Origin: Certhia americana
Taxonomy: Eukaryota; Chordata; Aves; Passeriformes; Certhiidae
Reading direction: 5' to 3'
Assembly (NCBI GenBank): GCA_018697195.1
Contig: CM031860.1
Location: 63,256,509-63,320,508, forward strand
DNA length: 64,000 bases
Below, piece after piece: positions 24,445 through 36,200 of the stretch. Both the position numbers and the translations under genes were made by a program. The notes below the pieces were generated by a model. That model was given only the letters and a program-made list of their open reading frames with translations, had not been told where the DNA came from and did no database searches. The stretch's first letter is position 1, and the number at the start of each line of letters is the position of its first letter.

Positions 24445-25383
24445 CTTCTGCAGTTAATTGATAAAATTTTTACGGGAACAAATAATTCTGATTTGTGACT
24501 AAACTCTGAAAAGTACTATTAACCAGGCTTTTTTAATCTAAAGTTGTTTATGCAACCCTGTTTCATTTGTGATAGGGATAGACATGATCCACTTTACAAT
24601 TTTAAGAACACAAAGAACTAGAATTTGAAGATAAACCATAATCTCCATATAAGTAAGCTAATAGTCCCCTAGACACTGTGTTTCATACAGCCAGTATTAT
24701 TCTCATAATACATCTGAGATAAAAATCATCTTTATGTGCTCAACAGATAAAATAACTCTAAATACAATGCTGATATTGCCTACACTTGTTCTGGAAAATA
24801 AAATTTATATTTACTCTCCAGCCTCGCTGCTCTATGTTCCTCTGTATAAAATCAGTAAGAAATTCAGATTATTTTGCCCTTAAATTCCTGTTGAATGACA
24901 GCTGTTGTTCTGCTGAGCCTACCACCCGACTCCAACCTTTTTGTTTTCCTACAAAAAGGGTTTTTGGGAGCATGCCCAGGTCCCATTCCTTAAATTTTAG
25001 CACAGCCTGAGCACGGCCCTACTCTTCAAGCACCACACTGCATAGGATGAGAGGGTTTCTTCCACCTCAGTTTTCTTCCACAACACCCCAGAAATTCCCC
25101 TTTCAAGCTCAAAGGGAAACAGTTGTCCATTTCTTCCATGTGGGTCTGGGACCCTTTCCCAGTCTCCCAAAAGTAGAGGTGCCTTCCATAGATACACACT
25201 GCTGATCTTGTGTGGAAGTTTCCTTGGATCTCAGCCAAGACTCTAAAATCAGAATAAAATCAGTAATTAATGCATTTTAAAGCTTGGCTTTGAGCATGCT
25301 TCTCACAAAACCTCAGCAAACATTTTAGACCTGTGAAACTCTTAATAAAACTTTCTCCAAACTGGTTTGGTCTGGTTTTGCCT

Positions 25384-25405
25384 GGGTTGGGTTGGGTTGG
25401 GTTGG
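25384..25405. repeat. (GGGTT)n short tandem repeat
   Basis: Four perfect GGGTT units plus GG, preceded by a G/T-rich lead-in from about 25361. It resembles but is not the vertebrate telomere repeat (TTAGGG). Confidence 0.9.
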
Positions 25406-26564
25406 TTTTTCCCAGCAAGCAGAATCACAAAGTCTATAACTTTTATTTCACTATTTATTTTTTTGAGTTTGACTTTGCTTAAAAGCTTTAGGTGTCAAGA
25501 CTGACTCATTGTAAGCAGGATTTGGTGAACAGATGTTCTGTTTAGTGTTGCTCTGATACACGTGTTTGATGGGTGTTTATCTTCCATTGATTTGATAAAT
25601 GAAGGTGAAATGGAATGTTCTGGAACATAAGGGAGAAGTGGTGCATCCAACAGTCTTGAGACTGCAGATCCATGTCTCAAAGGCATGGGAGGTGTCATCC
25701 CAACATCTCCATATCTCCTGCTCTACAAGAATTCGTTGTATAAGAAGTTCTCATGACTGAGAACTCAAGTTTCATTCCATAGGGGTTTACTTTGGAAAGA
25801 AACTTGTTCCTGCAGCTCGTGTCCATGTGACCTCTTGAAGCTTCTAAGTGCAGCTTGGGTTTATTCCAGGAAATGCTGCTAGATGAAAAATCCAATCGCA
25901 AGAGATTTCTTGCAGTTGGATGGAGACAGGACTGGAGTCTGAGCTCCAAGCTGGCTCCAGCTTTTGCCTCTCCAACATGGATGGGCCGATATCTTAGCTC
26001 CAGGCTTTCCTACCTATTTGTGGAGCAGAGGAGGGACACCGTGTAATCATAATCTCATAATCAATCCTGTAAAGTTGCCAGATAAAAAGGTATAAATAGC
26101 TCTTGGAACAGGAACTGGAAACCAGCCTCCATGTTTCAGGAGACAGCCCAGTTCCTTTGGCTTGCAGATGGCCTTCCTGACACCCCACTTTGATCCAGAG
26201 GAGATTTAATCCCAGATCTGCTGCATAAAGACTTAGTTTCAGCACAATGGACAAAGAATGCTTTCCCCTGTCTCCCCAACACGTAGGCTGCCTGCTGCCA
26301 AAGCCATTAGTGTAGCCTCGTAGGAGAGTTTGAACCTCCACAGAGAGGATCTGGAAAGCTTTCAGCTTCCCAGGATACACTTAAAAGGCAGCAGCAATCA
26401 TCTCCTCTCTCTGCTGCACCCCAAGAGAGCAGACAGAGCCTGTTTCATTCTCTCAAAGGCAAAAATGTGCTTAGTGCTAGAAGAGGTGGCCTAGATAGTA
26501 AAGATCCTGGTGTGCAAGAGCCACACACCAAATCTGTGGGAAGGGAAGTGTTTAGGAGACAGAG

Positions 26565-26718
26565 AATCAATCACAGAATCACAGAATGGCCTGGATTGAA
26601 AGGGATCTTATGGATCATCTCATTCCACCCCCTACCATGGGCAGGGACACCTTCCACTATCCCAGGTTGCTCCAAGCCTCATCCAGTCTGGCTTGGAACA
26701 CTTCCAGGGATGGGGCAT
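26565..26718 (-). mobile_element. CR1 LINE 3' fragment
   Basis: On the plus strand: AATCAATCACAGAATCACAG tail, then GATCATCTCATTCCACCCCC, CCATGGGCAGGGACACCTTC, CACTATCCCAGGTTGCTCC and ACACTTCCAGGGATGGGGC. All parts are in the expected order for the minus strand. Sequence similarity to the other copies stops sharply after GGGGCA, a typical 5' truncation. Confidence 0.93.
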
Positions 26719-29065
26719 ACTGATGTCTTCCACTCTCAGTCTGTCAGATTTTGAGTATCTCTTTTGAAACCATGTTTTTCTTGAGGCTGAAAGGACCAAC
26801 TGAGGAGTCAGGAAACACTGAGTAAAGCATTATGTCTCTTTGGTGTTCATGCCATTCATTAATCCCCTTTTAAAGTCAGATTTCTGTCAAAGACTGTCAC
26901 CTAACCTAAGGTTTGAGCAGAAAAATGCTCTCCAAGGTATTACTCGTGGTACCCTAAGATAGGTGAAGCACTGCTGCTCACTGGAGGTATCTCTCTCTTT
27001 CCCCATCCTCATTTGGCCTCTCAATGACTCTATCAGATCCAGTGACTTACATAAAGACATTCCATTTAGGTAAGAGAAATCCTGTTGAGAGCCCCTAACT
27101 TTTTGTGGTTTTAACTTCTGCAGTGAGGCTTTTGTAAAGCTGGAAGAAATGGCTGAGTTCACACAATTTTTGTCTGCTTCCTTTATTTAGATGACAATAT
27201 TCCCTTAGTAGGCTTGCCTTTTAGCAAGCATGTGTCTAACTTGCTGGCACAACAGCATCTGAGTGTTAAAAATGTGACAGGCTGGAGGTGTGCATTTGTC
27301 ACTTAGAACCTGCTCTGCTTAAAAAAAAAAAAGATATTTTGCTTTTAGGTTTCCTACAGCCATCAGTTTGTTTCAATGGGAGACATCCACAGCCTTTTGC
27401 AGGAGGCACTTTAATGGCACAAATTATGTGTTATCCAATGAACAGTGATTATGTCTGTTCCCAAATCTCCTCCTTTTCCATCATCTGCTGAATTGTTTTT
27501 TTTTTTATTAAAGTTCCCATACCAGCTGAAAAACCACAGAGCTCCTGTGGGTGAATTTTAAATGAGCGTATCAGATGGAAAATATCGATTTCCAGTCAAT
27601 TCCTTGAGAGGAAAACAAAAGTAAAAAACAACAAAACAACAAAACCAACAATACAGCACATATTTCATAACGGAAAAGTTCACAGAGGACACAGGAAGCA
27701 GAGAAAAATGTTTCCTTCCCTGTGCAGTGCAGGAGCTACACAGAGTGTTCCAACTTCAAGAGAACATGCAAACAATGTCCACTCCTCAGACAAGGTCAGC
27801 AAAGCAGATGTGGCTTCAAGTTTCCCGCTCATACAGCGTGAGAACAATCCCCAGATAATGGGAAGACCTTATGGGGAAACCATGGAGTGTCTCAGCCTAA
27901 CATGATTCCCTGAGTGCCATTTCCACATTGCTCAATGCTCTTGGGGCTGCTGGAGCTGCAATGATTAGGAAAAAAAAAAAAAAAAAAAAAAAAGAATGAC
28001 TTTGGGTTAAGTATCTTTAAAGGTTGCAGGGAGAGAGGAGAAGGAAACATCCAAGATCCAGGGTTTTCCTTGCAGTTCATTTTGAAGGATGGAGTAGTTG
28101 CATAAAAAGAGGTGTGAAGTCATCTTAGGATAAGATACATCCAGTCACTTCCTAAATTTTCAGCCCCTCTTGTCTCTTCTGTTGGCCCCTGCCATAAAAA
28201 CTAAAGGTACTCTCTGCCTTTGTGTTAGTTTGAGTGATTTCAGGTTCCACTTTCCATTTATTGAAGTCTTAATCCTTGACAGAGGTTTCTGCAGTGCATT
28301 TCAAAGCGGACAAGGAGATGAAAACATGAATTAATGACTCTTAGCACTAAAAGCAGGGAATTTTCCTTGGAAACTTCTCACAAACCTATCAAAAAGTGAG
28401 ACCTGTCCAAATAAATACTCAGTTCACTGACAGATGAAGATTATCCATTTGCAGTGTTTTATCTTAATAAAAACATTAAGACGATGGAATTCCCTTTCCA
28501 AGGTTTTGGAAGGGAGAGAATGACAACACTGTCAAGAGATGTATATGACAGAGTAAATTGACCTTTGTAAATCTGACCAAGGTCAGGTGACTAAGGCTGG
28601 AAAATAAACTTTAATTCTCCTTTATCATGTGGGTGCTAGGATTTGCTGGCTCTGGATTCCCACACACACAGACGTGAATCAAGCTTTGGTTTTCTGTGAA
28701 TCTGCTATTCCACAAAGTAGTAATAAATGGGAACCTGAAGCTAGAAAAACTCCAATGTGATAGTATATATTTGTTTTTTTCTGTGAGCATATTGAATCAC
28801 TAGCACAAGCACACATCAAAAACAATTACATTCTCCTTCATACAGGAATCTCTGAACTGGTAGTCTGGGCTTTCCTGGGAAAAGAAATAATTCAGGCAGA
28901 ATTGAAGAATCACTGATTATTGCTTGAGGTTTTCTTTTTATTTATAATCAGCCCAACTGCTTTAATAGTATTTATTCTGCAACTGAGGACAGTAATGGGT
29001 TAAAATTTATTTATATGCCTTAGTGAAATTTGTGTATAGAAAATTAACTAACGGTGACCCCCTAG
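26719..29065. other. unique non-coding interval
   Basis: No gene is recognised. A12 lies at about 27319-27330, T10 at about 27497-27506, a CAA-rich patch at 27615-27650 and A24 at 27970-27993. The remainder is featureless to me. Confidence 0.5.
27970..27993. repeat. poly(A) run
   Basis: About 24 consecutive A. No retroposon body is recognised upstream. Confidence 0.9.
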
Positions 29066-29164
29066 TCATAGAATCATAGAATCATAGAATCATAGAATCA
29101 TAGAATCATAGAATCATAGAATCATGGAATCATAGAATCATAGACGAGTTTGGGTTGAAAGGGA
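29066..29164 (-). mobile_element. CR1 LINE: expanded 3' tail with a very short body
   Basis: About 9.75 units of the 8-mer CATAGAAT (29067-29144; one unit has GG for AG near 29125) are followed by only about 20-35 bp of CR1 body on the minus strand (GAGTTTGGGTTGAAAGGGAC, then CTACTTTG). The tail is longer than the body, so the element is either extremely 5'-truncated or the tail has expanded as a microsatellite since insertion. Confidence 0.92.
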
Positions 29165-31763
29165 CCTACTTTGTAAAGATCTTTGAGAAAGACCAGAGTC
29201 TGAAAATAGTTTTACCTTAGTCATGGCTCAAGAACAAAAATATCCACTTTTTCAGGATATAACCATGGATAAAATCATGGCAATTCCCATTTCTGAGAGC
29301 TCACCTTTTGTTCCCACCTGGTAGTGTGCTGTCCTGATCTCTGGGAGTGCAAGGTGGAAAATTTGCCAGCTTGTGCATTGGAGTCAGCTATTGTGTGGAA
29401 AAACAATCCATTTAAGTATCACAGGAAAGAAGAGCTTCCAATTAATTTTCTTTCTTTTCTCACAGAAGCTTTAACAGAGGGATTGGCACCTGGTTTTCTT
29501 GCTCCAGAATGTGGGCCCAATGTTGGAGTGACTGTAAACTTCTTGAGCGTATTTAAAAGTCTTGAAATCAGAAATCTGATCTGTGACTAACTCATAGTCT
29601 TTTAGACGATGTCATGGAAATAGTTTGTTAAAAAGCAAAAGTCTTTATTTTACGTCCACTCTGTGCAGGAATGGAGACAAATAGAAACCCAGAATTGTCA
29701 GGTTTTAGTGTTTATTTAACTTTTCCACACCATTATGAGGTTTCTTTTGCATTTAGTTATAAGAAGTGAGATGCCATTTGGTTTTAAGTGCAACAAGTCC
29801 TTCAAAGTCTAACTCCTGAAAAAGTGCACCATCTTTTTCTGCATTTTTCATTCCAGAGAGATCACAAGATCACACACAACAGTGAAAAGACTTTGCTCTG
29901 AAAGCAGCCAGGTCAGCTCAGAATTATCTTCTCATTATGCCAACCAAAAAAAGATGTGCCAGAGCTCTTGTTATCCCCCTATTCTGAAGGGTATGGGGAG
30001 GATGGAGGGGGGAATTTTGACATTAAGCAATTATTTATGGAGCAGTTACATTAATGTCTGGGTTTAGGACCCCATTTTCACTGTGAACTGCCAGATTGCT
30101 CTTTGCCCTAAGCACAACCAAGGTTTTATCAAGAGCTCTGCATGGTACCAACAATTCTGCATGCTCTATTTACTGCCCTGAGGTCACTTGGTGATGGAGT
30201 TATTGGTGAAAAGTGACTTCTCTCCAAAGCAGGTGAGATCAGGGAATTGGGGAACATTTCAAAGCACAAGCCTGCAGTGGTGGAAGACAAGGCAGGAGAC
30301 ATTTTGCATGTTATTGATCTGTGGTTTTAGCTTTCAGACTAAATTTTAACTTTCTAAAAACAGAAACAGGAGGCAATCATATCACAGAGCAAGGACCAGA
30401 AAAAATTATTACTTTCCTCTTGATTTTCTGTAGCAATATACAGCATATATTATAGCAAAACTGCAGAGCAGAACTGCTAATATTTTATGCAACACTGAGC
30501 AGCAGAATTGATAAGATTCTGTGCAACCTCATAAGGGCTCTGTGTGTGTCTGGTTTCAAGAGATATTTATGCCTAACTTGAAGATACAATTCCTTTATGC
30601 CTGTACATAAAATTGGGAATAGCAGTGAGGATACAGTGACAGATCACCTTTGGATTGTCAGGATGCTGGGTGAGAAATTAGAATTTCCCCAGTTTGGGGA
30701 AAATAGTGATGGTGAAAGTCATGTTCTAGATAAGATTGAATGGGATGCAATGGCTGTTGTGTAATTTTCTCTGCATTTTTCTAACTGTTAAAATGTCATT
30801 TGAGTTCATGGATACGAGAGAGTGTAGAAGTTCAATTTAATTTATCCAGAAAAAAGCTGGAAGCCTTCCTGTGCCAGGTCTTTGGACAAGCTGAGTACAG
30901 ATTTCTGATCCGACTGCACATCTCCATTTATCAGGAAGATTCACAGCAGGGTTGGATATCTGCCAGAAAAGCTGAGCAAATTCAGATGGAAGATCAAAAC
31001 TCTCATTTTTGCCTTCCAAAGTTGCAAAACATGACGCCAGTTTACCACAGGGCATAACAAGGTCACTTTCTCTTAAGTCTTTATACCAAGGCAAGTTGGT
31101 TTTCTAGAACAACCTGATGTAGGTCCACAACTGAGTTCCTTAAAACTGTGAAATTCCTCCTCCTGCCTTTGTTCTGCAACAGGTCACCTCCAGGTGACTC
31201 CTAACCTTAAACACAAAAATCTGAGTGTGAAGGGACTGGGTGCAAAAGGGAGAGAAGCACGACATTTAAAGGACACACGTGTTTGCTGAGAGCACGGGTT
31301 CCACAGTCATCCACTTGGATGACTGCTTCCCTCCACATCCCATTCCCAGATGAAGTGCTCTTTCTGCCTGGTTTATAGAGAGCTGTATTGAACGTAATGG
31401 TTATTTTCTTTTTAAAAAATCTAGGGAGACATGATCTGTAGGCAGTAATAAAAATCCTTGCCCTTTCCATCTGAAAACAATGTCTGGGTTTTTACGGTTC
31501 ACTGTAGCAGTGTTCCCCGCAGGGATGATTTTCAATACCACTGTGTCCTAACAGGAAAAGAGTGATATTTCTACAAAACATCAAGAGTCTCCTTGTTCAG
31601 ATGATTAAAGAACACAAGAACTGAGATAATGAGTCTGATGTCCACATTAATACTTCCTTTAATCTCTATGGTCAAGCCAACCAAAAACTCAAGTGTTGCT
31701 TTATCTCAGAGCAGGGGCTGATGGGTGATTTTCCACCATTCCTGTCTTTCCTGTAGAGATGAG
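29165..31763. other. unique non-coding interval
   Basis: About 2.6 kb with no gene, repeat or RNA that I can recognise. Composition is A+T-leaning with scattered short open frames of no evident content. Confidence 0.5.
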
Positions 31764-32003
31764 ATCACAGAATTATGGAAAGGATTGGGTTGGAAAGGAC
31801 CTTAAAGACCATCAACTTCCAACCTCCTGCCATGGGCAGGGACACCTCCCACTAGCCCAGGTTGCTCTGTCCAACCTGGCCTTGAACACTTCCAGGGATC
31901 CAAGGGAATCCAAAACTTCCCTGGGTAACCTGTGCCTCACAGTTCTCACAGTTAATAAATTCTTCCTAATATCCAGTCTAGTCCTGTTCTCTTTCCAATC
32001 TGT
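31764..32003 (-). mobile_element. CR1 LINE 3' fragment
   Basis: On the plus strand: ATCACAGAATTATGGAAAGG, TTGGGTTGGAAAGGACCTTA, CTGCCATGGGCAGGGACACC, CACTAGCCCAGGTTGCTC, AACACTTCCAGGGATCCAAG, then CCCTGGGTAACCTGTGCCTC and AATTCTTCCTAATATCC. It runs in expected reverse order into the ORF2 tail region and fades near 32003. The subfamily is the CCATGGGCAGGGACACC type. Confidence 0.93.
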
Positions 32004-32661
32004 TCCTCCCAGACCTTACAGAGATGGAAAAACTGAGCAGTGTGATGGCAAGAGAGAGGGAAGCTGGAAAGGCAGAGGGGAAAGCAAAGGTGAAAGCTCA
32101 AGAGAAGACATCCAAGTTTCCCCCCCTGCATCTCCTCCTTCCTGAATCTTCACTTTATCCACACTCCTTTCAGCACTTCATTATCCACAAGTACCACTTG
32201 CCCCTTTATCCTTAAAGATATGAGAAAAATTTATATCTGCAGGTCCACTGATGGCTCTTCATTTATGGTCCAAAATGCTTCTGTACAAGGCTTTATTTGC
32301 ACATTAATAGATCTGTGTGCACACCCCCTTCCTGGCTTAAAATTATCTTTGAGTCTATAATTACATGGTAAGGCTTTCAGCCTCCCTTTCTCCTGCTGTG
32401 CTTCATAGCAAACACTATTTTATTGTTTTTGATTTAATCTTCTCTGTTTCTTCAGCAGATTGATGGCACATTTTTACAGCTCTGGCATTAACACAGGAGT
32501 AATGAAGTTCTCACCCTGCCCGTTTCTAGAGATGCTGCTGCATCCTGATGATTTTGCACCCCAGTGGGTTTCTCACCATCCTCTCAAGACAGTCCTAGAA
32601 ATGACAACCATGCACAGCAAACCATGCAACAGTCCTAGGAAAATCCTTAAATCATTTTATG
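32004..32661. other. unique non-coding interval
   Basis: A purine-rich stretch (about 32035-32115) and otherwise unremarkable sequence between two CR1 copies. No gene is recognised. Confidence 0.5.
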
Positions 32662-33293
32662 TGGTTGAACATGAGCCCAGGTGTGTCCAGGTAGCCAAGA
32701 AGGTCAGTGGCACCTGGCTTGTGGCAGCACTGGGGTGGCAGCAGGGCCAGGGCAGGGACTGTCCCCTGTGCTGGCACTGCTGGGGCACCTCCTGTCCTGG
32801 GGGGTGTTTTTGAGTCTCTCCCAACAAGAAAGATCTGGAGGGTCTGGAGAGAATCCAGGGAAGGGAACGGAGCTGGGGAAGGGTCTGGAGCCCCAGGAGC
32901 AGCTGAGGGAGCTGGGAAAGGGGCTCAGCCTGGAGCAAAGGAGGCTCAGGGGGGCCCTTGTGGCTCTGCACAATTCCCTGACAGGAGGGGACAGCCAGGG
33001 GGGTCGGGCTGTGCTCCCAGGGGACAGGGACAGGAGGAGAGGGAACGGCCTCAGGCTGTGCCAGAGGAGGTTTAGATTGGATATTGGGGAGCATTTTTTC
33101 ACAGAAAGAGGTGTTAAAGATTGGAACAGACTGCACAAGGAAGTGGCTGAGTCACCATCCCTGAAAGTGTCCAAAACCTGTGTGGATGTGGCACATGAGG
33201 ACATTATTTAATGATGAACATAGTCGTGGTGCTGGGTTGACAGTCGGACTTGATGATCTTAAAGGACTTTTCCAGCCTTAATGATTCTATGAA
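32662..33293 (+). mobile_element. CR1 LINE, longest copy in the window
   Basis: It begins in the C-terminal ORF2 coding region (GGTTGAACATGAGCCCAGGT at 32662), runs through GTGTCCAGGTAGCCAAGAAG, AGGGAACGGAGCTGGGGAAG, GAGGCTCAGGGGGGCCC, AGGAGGTTTAGATTGGATAT and GGAACAGACTGCACAAGG, and ends in AATGATTCTATGA. It is noticeably G-rich and retains long readable frames, so it is better preserved than its neighbours. The first 150 bp (32690-32830) have small deletions against the expected order. Confidence 0.94.
32681..33211 (+). pseudogene. CR1 ORF2 (polymerase) C-terminal remnant
   Basis: A 176-codon open frame within the CR1 copy. Residues about 73-176 read as the CR1 endonuclease/reverse transcriptase C-terminal tail: EQLRELGKGLSLEQRRLRG (73-91), RRFRLDIGEHFFTERGVKDW (129-148) and EVAESPSLKV (154-163). 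The stop falls at the expected end of ORF2, shortly before the 3' UTR. The preceding part of the protein (RCVQVAKKVSG) lies in another frame ending near 32813, so at least one frameshift separates them. All catalytic parts are missing. Long frames on the opposite strand are shadows. Confidence 0.85.
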
Positions 33294-36200
33294 CTCAAGC
33301 TGCCTGGGGACAAAATTTTTCTAGTCCTTGGCTGTATTTTCTAACTCAGACATGTAATAGTGGCATGAAACTTGTGAAAATTAAGAGATCATCCAGAGAT
33401 TTTTGTGTTTTGGTGTTGGTGGGTTTTTTTAATATATATACACAATGGAATATCAGAAAAAAAAAAAAAAAAGTTGAAGCTGTGTTAGGGAAAATAAGTA
33501 TATCCACTGATCTGCATGTCTCTGGCATTAATGCCCCTGGGTTATCAGTTCTTCAAGCCTGGATTAGGCACCAGTAAAAGACTTGTTGAAATTCAGTTGT
33601 AGATAAAAATAACACACACAGACACTCCTACAACCCTCAACCCTATAAGCCAAGTTTAATAAGATTTTATGGAAGGAGAGACATCTCAGATGTATTATGA
33701 CCTCTTTTGTTTTTTTAATTATCTGACTACATGGAAGAGGGAAGTTTTGCTTTGTGTCCTCGCTGAAGGAAGAGCCCACTCAAAATTCCCACAAAAAGCC
33801 CCCCCATGTGACCTCTGCATCTCACTGTTGTCTTAGAGATACAGGTCTTGTGCTAGCAGGAGCTCTCTCCAGTCCTGGAATTGTCTTCTGCTTCATACAG
33901 AGCCTCTTCTCTGTGTTTCAAAATCATTTTTCTTCTTAAACTTAAAATTTCATCAGCATGCTAGAGGGGATAATATGAGGCTGAGTCTCTCTCAGGAGCA
34001 GAGTACACTAAAGTTGGAGTCAAACCCATAAAATGTAGAGGTCTGACATGATGCAGTGATGTTTTTGAATACTCCTGATTTAAATGAAGCAGCCTTGGAG
34101 TCAGACCCCAGAACTCCTAATGGGTTGTGGCAGGTGTACTGCTGAGAGGTGCCAGGCATGTCATTTTCTCCAATTAAAATAATTACAAGATTGATGATCA
34201 ATTACTGCACTTCTGAAAAATAACTGGGAATCCCTCACCCGTGGATATTCTGAACGACAGTTTAACACTTTCTGTCAGAGATGTGATAATCACTGCCCTG
34301 TGTGGAGTATCACCTCTCCCAGCTCTCTCACACCCAGTTGTCTTTTGGCAAGTTGTTTCCAGCTGTATTAAAATGCCCTCAAAAATGTCAACTGAATTCC
34401 CTTCTCATGCAATTTCCCAACTGCTTCTAGAAAGCTGGTAAGATAATTAGATCACCAAGGTGATTTCCAAGGAATGGTAAACTCAGATAAATCCTTTTCC
34501 TCTCTGTACCTTTGAATATTTGGTCGTCAACCCTGAGTTCAAGAACCAAAAACTGGTGTGAGTTTTATTGTATGCCAAGCCACCAGTGAGCCTCTTCTCT
34601 GTCACCATACAGCGACCTGTTGGAAATATTTCCTGATCAAAAAGTTCAGGCCTCATCCTCTCAGAAGGGGAGAGAAACCTCACAAGGGCTGAGGAAAGAT
34701 AAAAGCAGATTGCCTGTGCCCAGAGACCCCTCTGACTTGCTGCAAACAGTGCTGAGCCAAAGCAAAGCTGTCTGGCTGCAGGAGCATCCTGTGACAGCAC
34801 AAGAATGCAGGCGCTGTGGTTAAGTGGGAACATGAACTCCCGAGGGAACCATTCAGCATCAAAGGGGTGGGAGTTCATCAAGCAATGGCCTGGACTTCAT
34901 CCAGGGCTGCAAAGGAGTCCACAGTTCATGATTATCCCAAAGAAGATGAATGCAGTAATGTTGTGGCGTTGTGAAAATGGCTTTTCCAGCAGCACAGCCT
35001 TTCTGGACATGAGACTGAGACCTGCAGGAGAGGAGAGCCTGGGAGAAGGGGAAGCAGCTCCCAGAAAAGACCCAAAGGAAGTCCCTTCACCTTGGAACAA
35101 CAAGGAACAGGCAGGGATGGAAGAAGGGTGAGCAGAAACATGTCTGGGTGTCACAGAAGGGGAAGGAAATCAATAAAGCCCTGCCAGCCTACAGAAATAG
35201 GAAGGCACACGTAGGATATGGCTTTTATGTAACACAGAAACCACTGCAGGGGTTTGCAGAAACCCTCAAGACCTTCAGAACCTTCTGGTGGAACAAGTGT
35301 GATCTGAATTCACTGCAAGGCTCCATCTTCAGGTGCAGCAAATGAACTGACATCTTCACTCCCAAATTCTCTCTCTCTCCTCCTCTTCCTCAGCAGCAGG
35401 GGGATGGGGAGTGGGGGCTTCATCCACGAATATCTCACAGCCAGGGCAGCCCTTCTTCAGAGCTTTTTAATTTTAGGAAGAGTTTCTCAAGGGTTAAATG
35501 TTCTATTTATGATTCCTGCCAAGATTTTGTGGTGTCTCAAATATACTGGTGTATTTTTAGACAGACAATTCTAAAATTAACCGTTCAGCCTTCCTAAAAA
35601 CAACCTGCCACACTTCAATAGTTCCCATTGATGCAACATGAATACAAAATATGTTTTAGTTCTCTTCCACCAAACAGAAAGAAAATGTTTCTCCCTCTAA
35701 GCAGAGGGAGAGGAGCATTTTCTTGAAGTGAACAAATCTCACATCTCAATCCTGCCATCCCTAAAAGGCCCTGCTTGGTGAATCATCTGGTTTGTGGGGG
35801 AAGTAGAAAAGACCCTGAAGACCTCTGTTCTTGAGAATTCAGCTCTTTTGAGCAAAACAATGCCTCAAAATCAGACATTAAAAGGGATATGTATTGTTTG
35901 CTTTGTAAAGTATTTGCTGGAGATTTTCATGATAAAATCAGGTTTTTGTCTAGGATACCAGAGGTAAAATCCTGTCTCCATGGGAGTCAGAATTTCTGAA
36001 GGATTTCCAAACTTACAGAATTTCATCCATCGTCTTTTCCCTTCTGTTTCTTGTCCAACATTTAAATATAAGGGGCTGTGCAATAGCAACAGAACTTTCA
36101 GCTCCCTCAAAAATGGGCACTACCAAGAAGAGCTTTTTTTTTTTGATGTCCTCAAATGGGTTAAATCCATGTTATTCTAATAATGCCTTAGCACATTCAG

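Larger units (their letters stand above)
23729..26564. other. unique non-coding interval with simple repeats
   Basis: No gene is recognised. Simple repeats are (TTTG)n at 24176-24208, T21 at 24424-24444 and (GGGTT)n at 25384-25405. The rest has no identifiable family. Confidence 0.5.

Noticed and set aside
32704..33204. Long reverse-strand and alternative-frame ORFs over the CR1 copy
   Set aside because: Shadows of the G-rich CR1 ORF2 remnant; Pro/Ser-rich composition with no domain.
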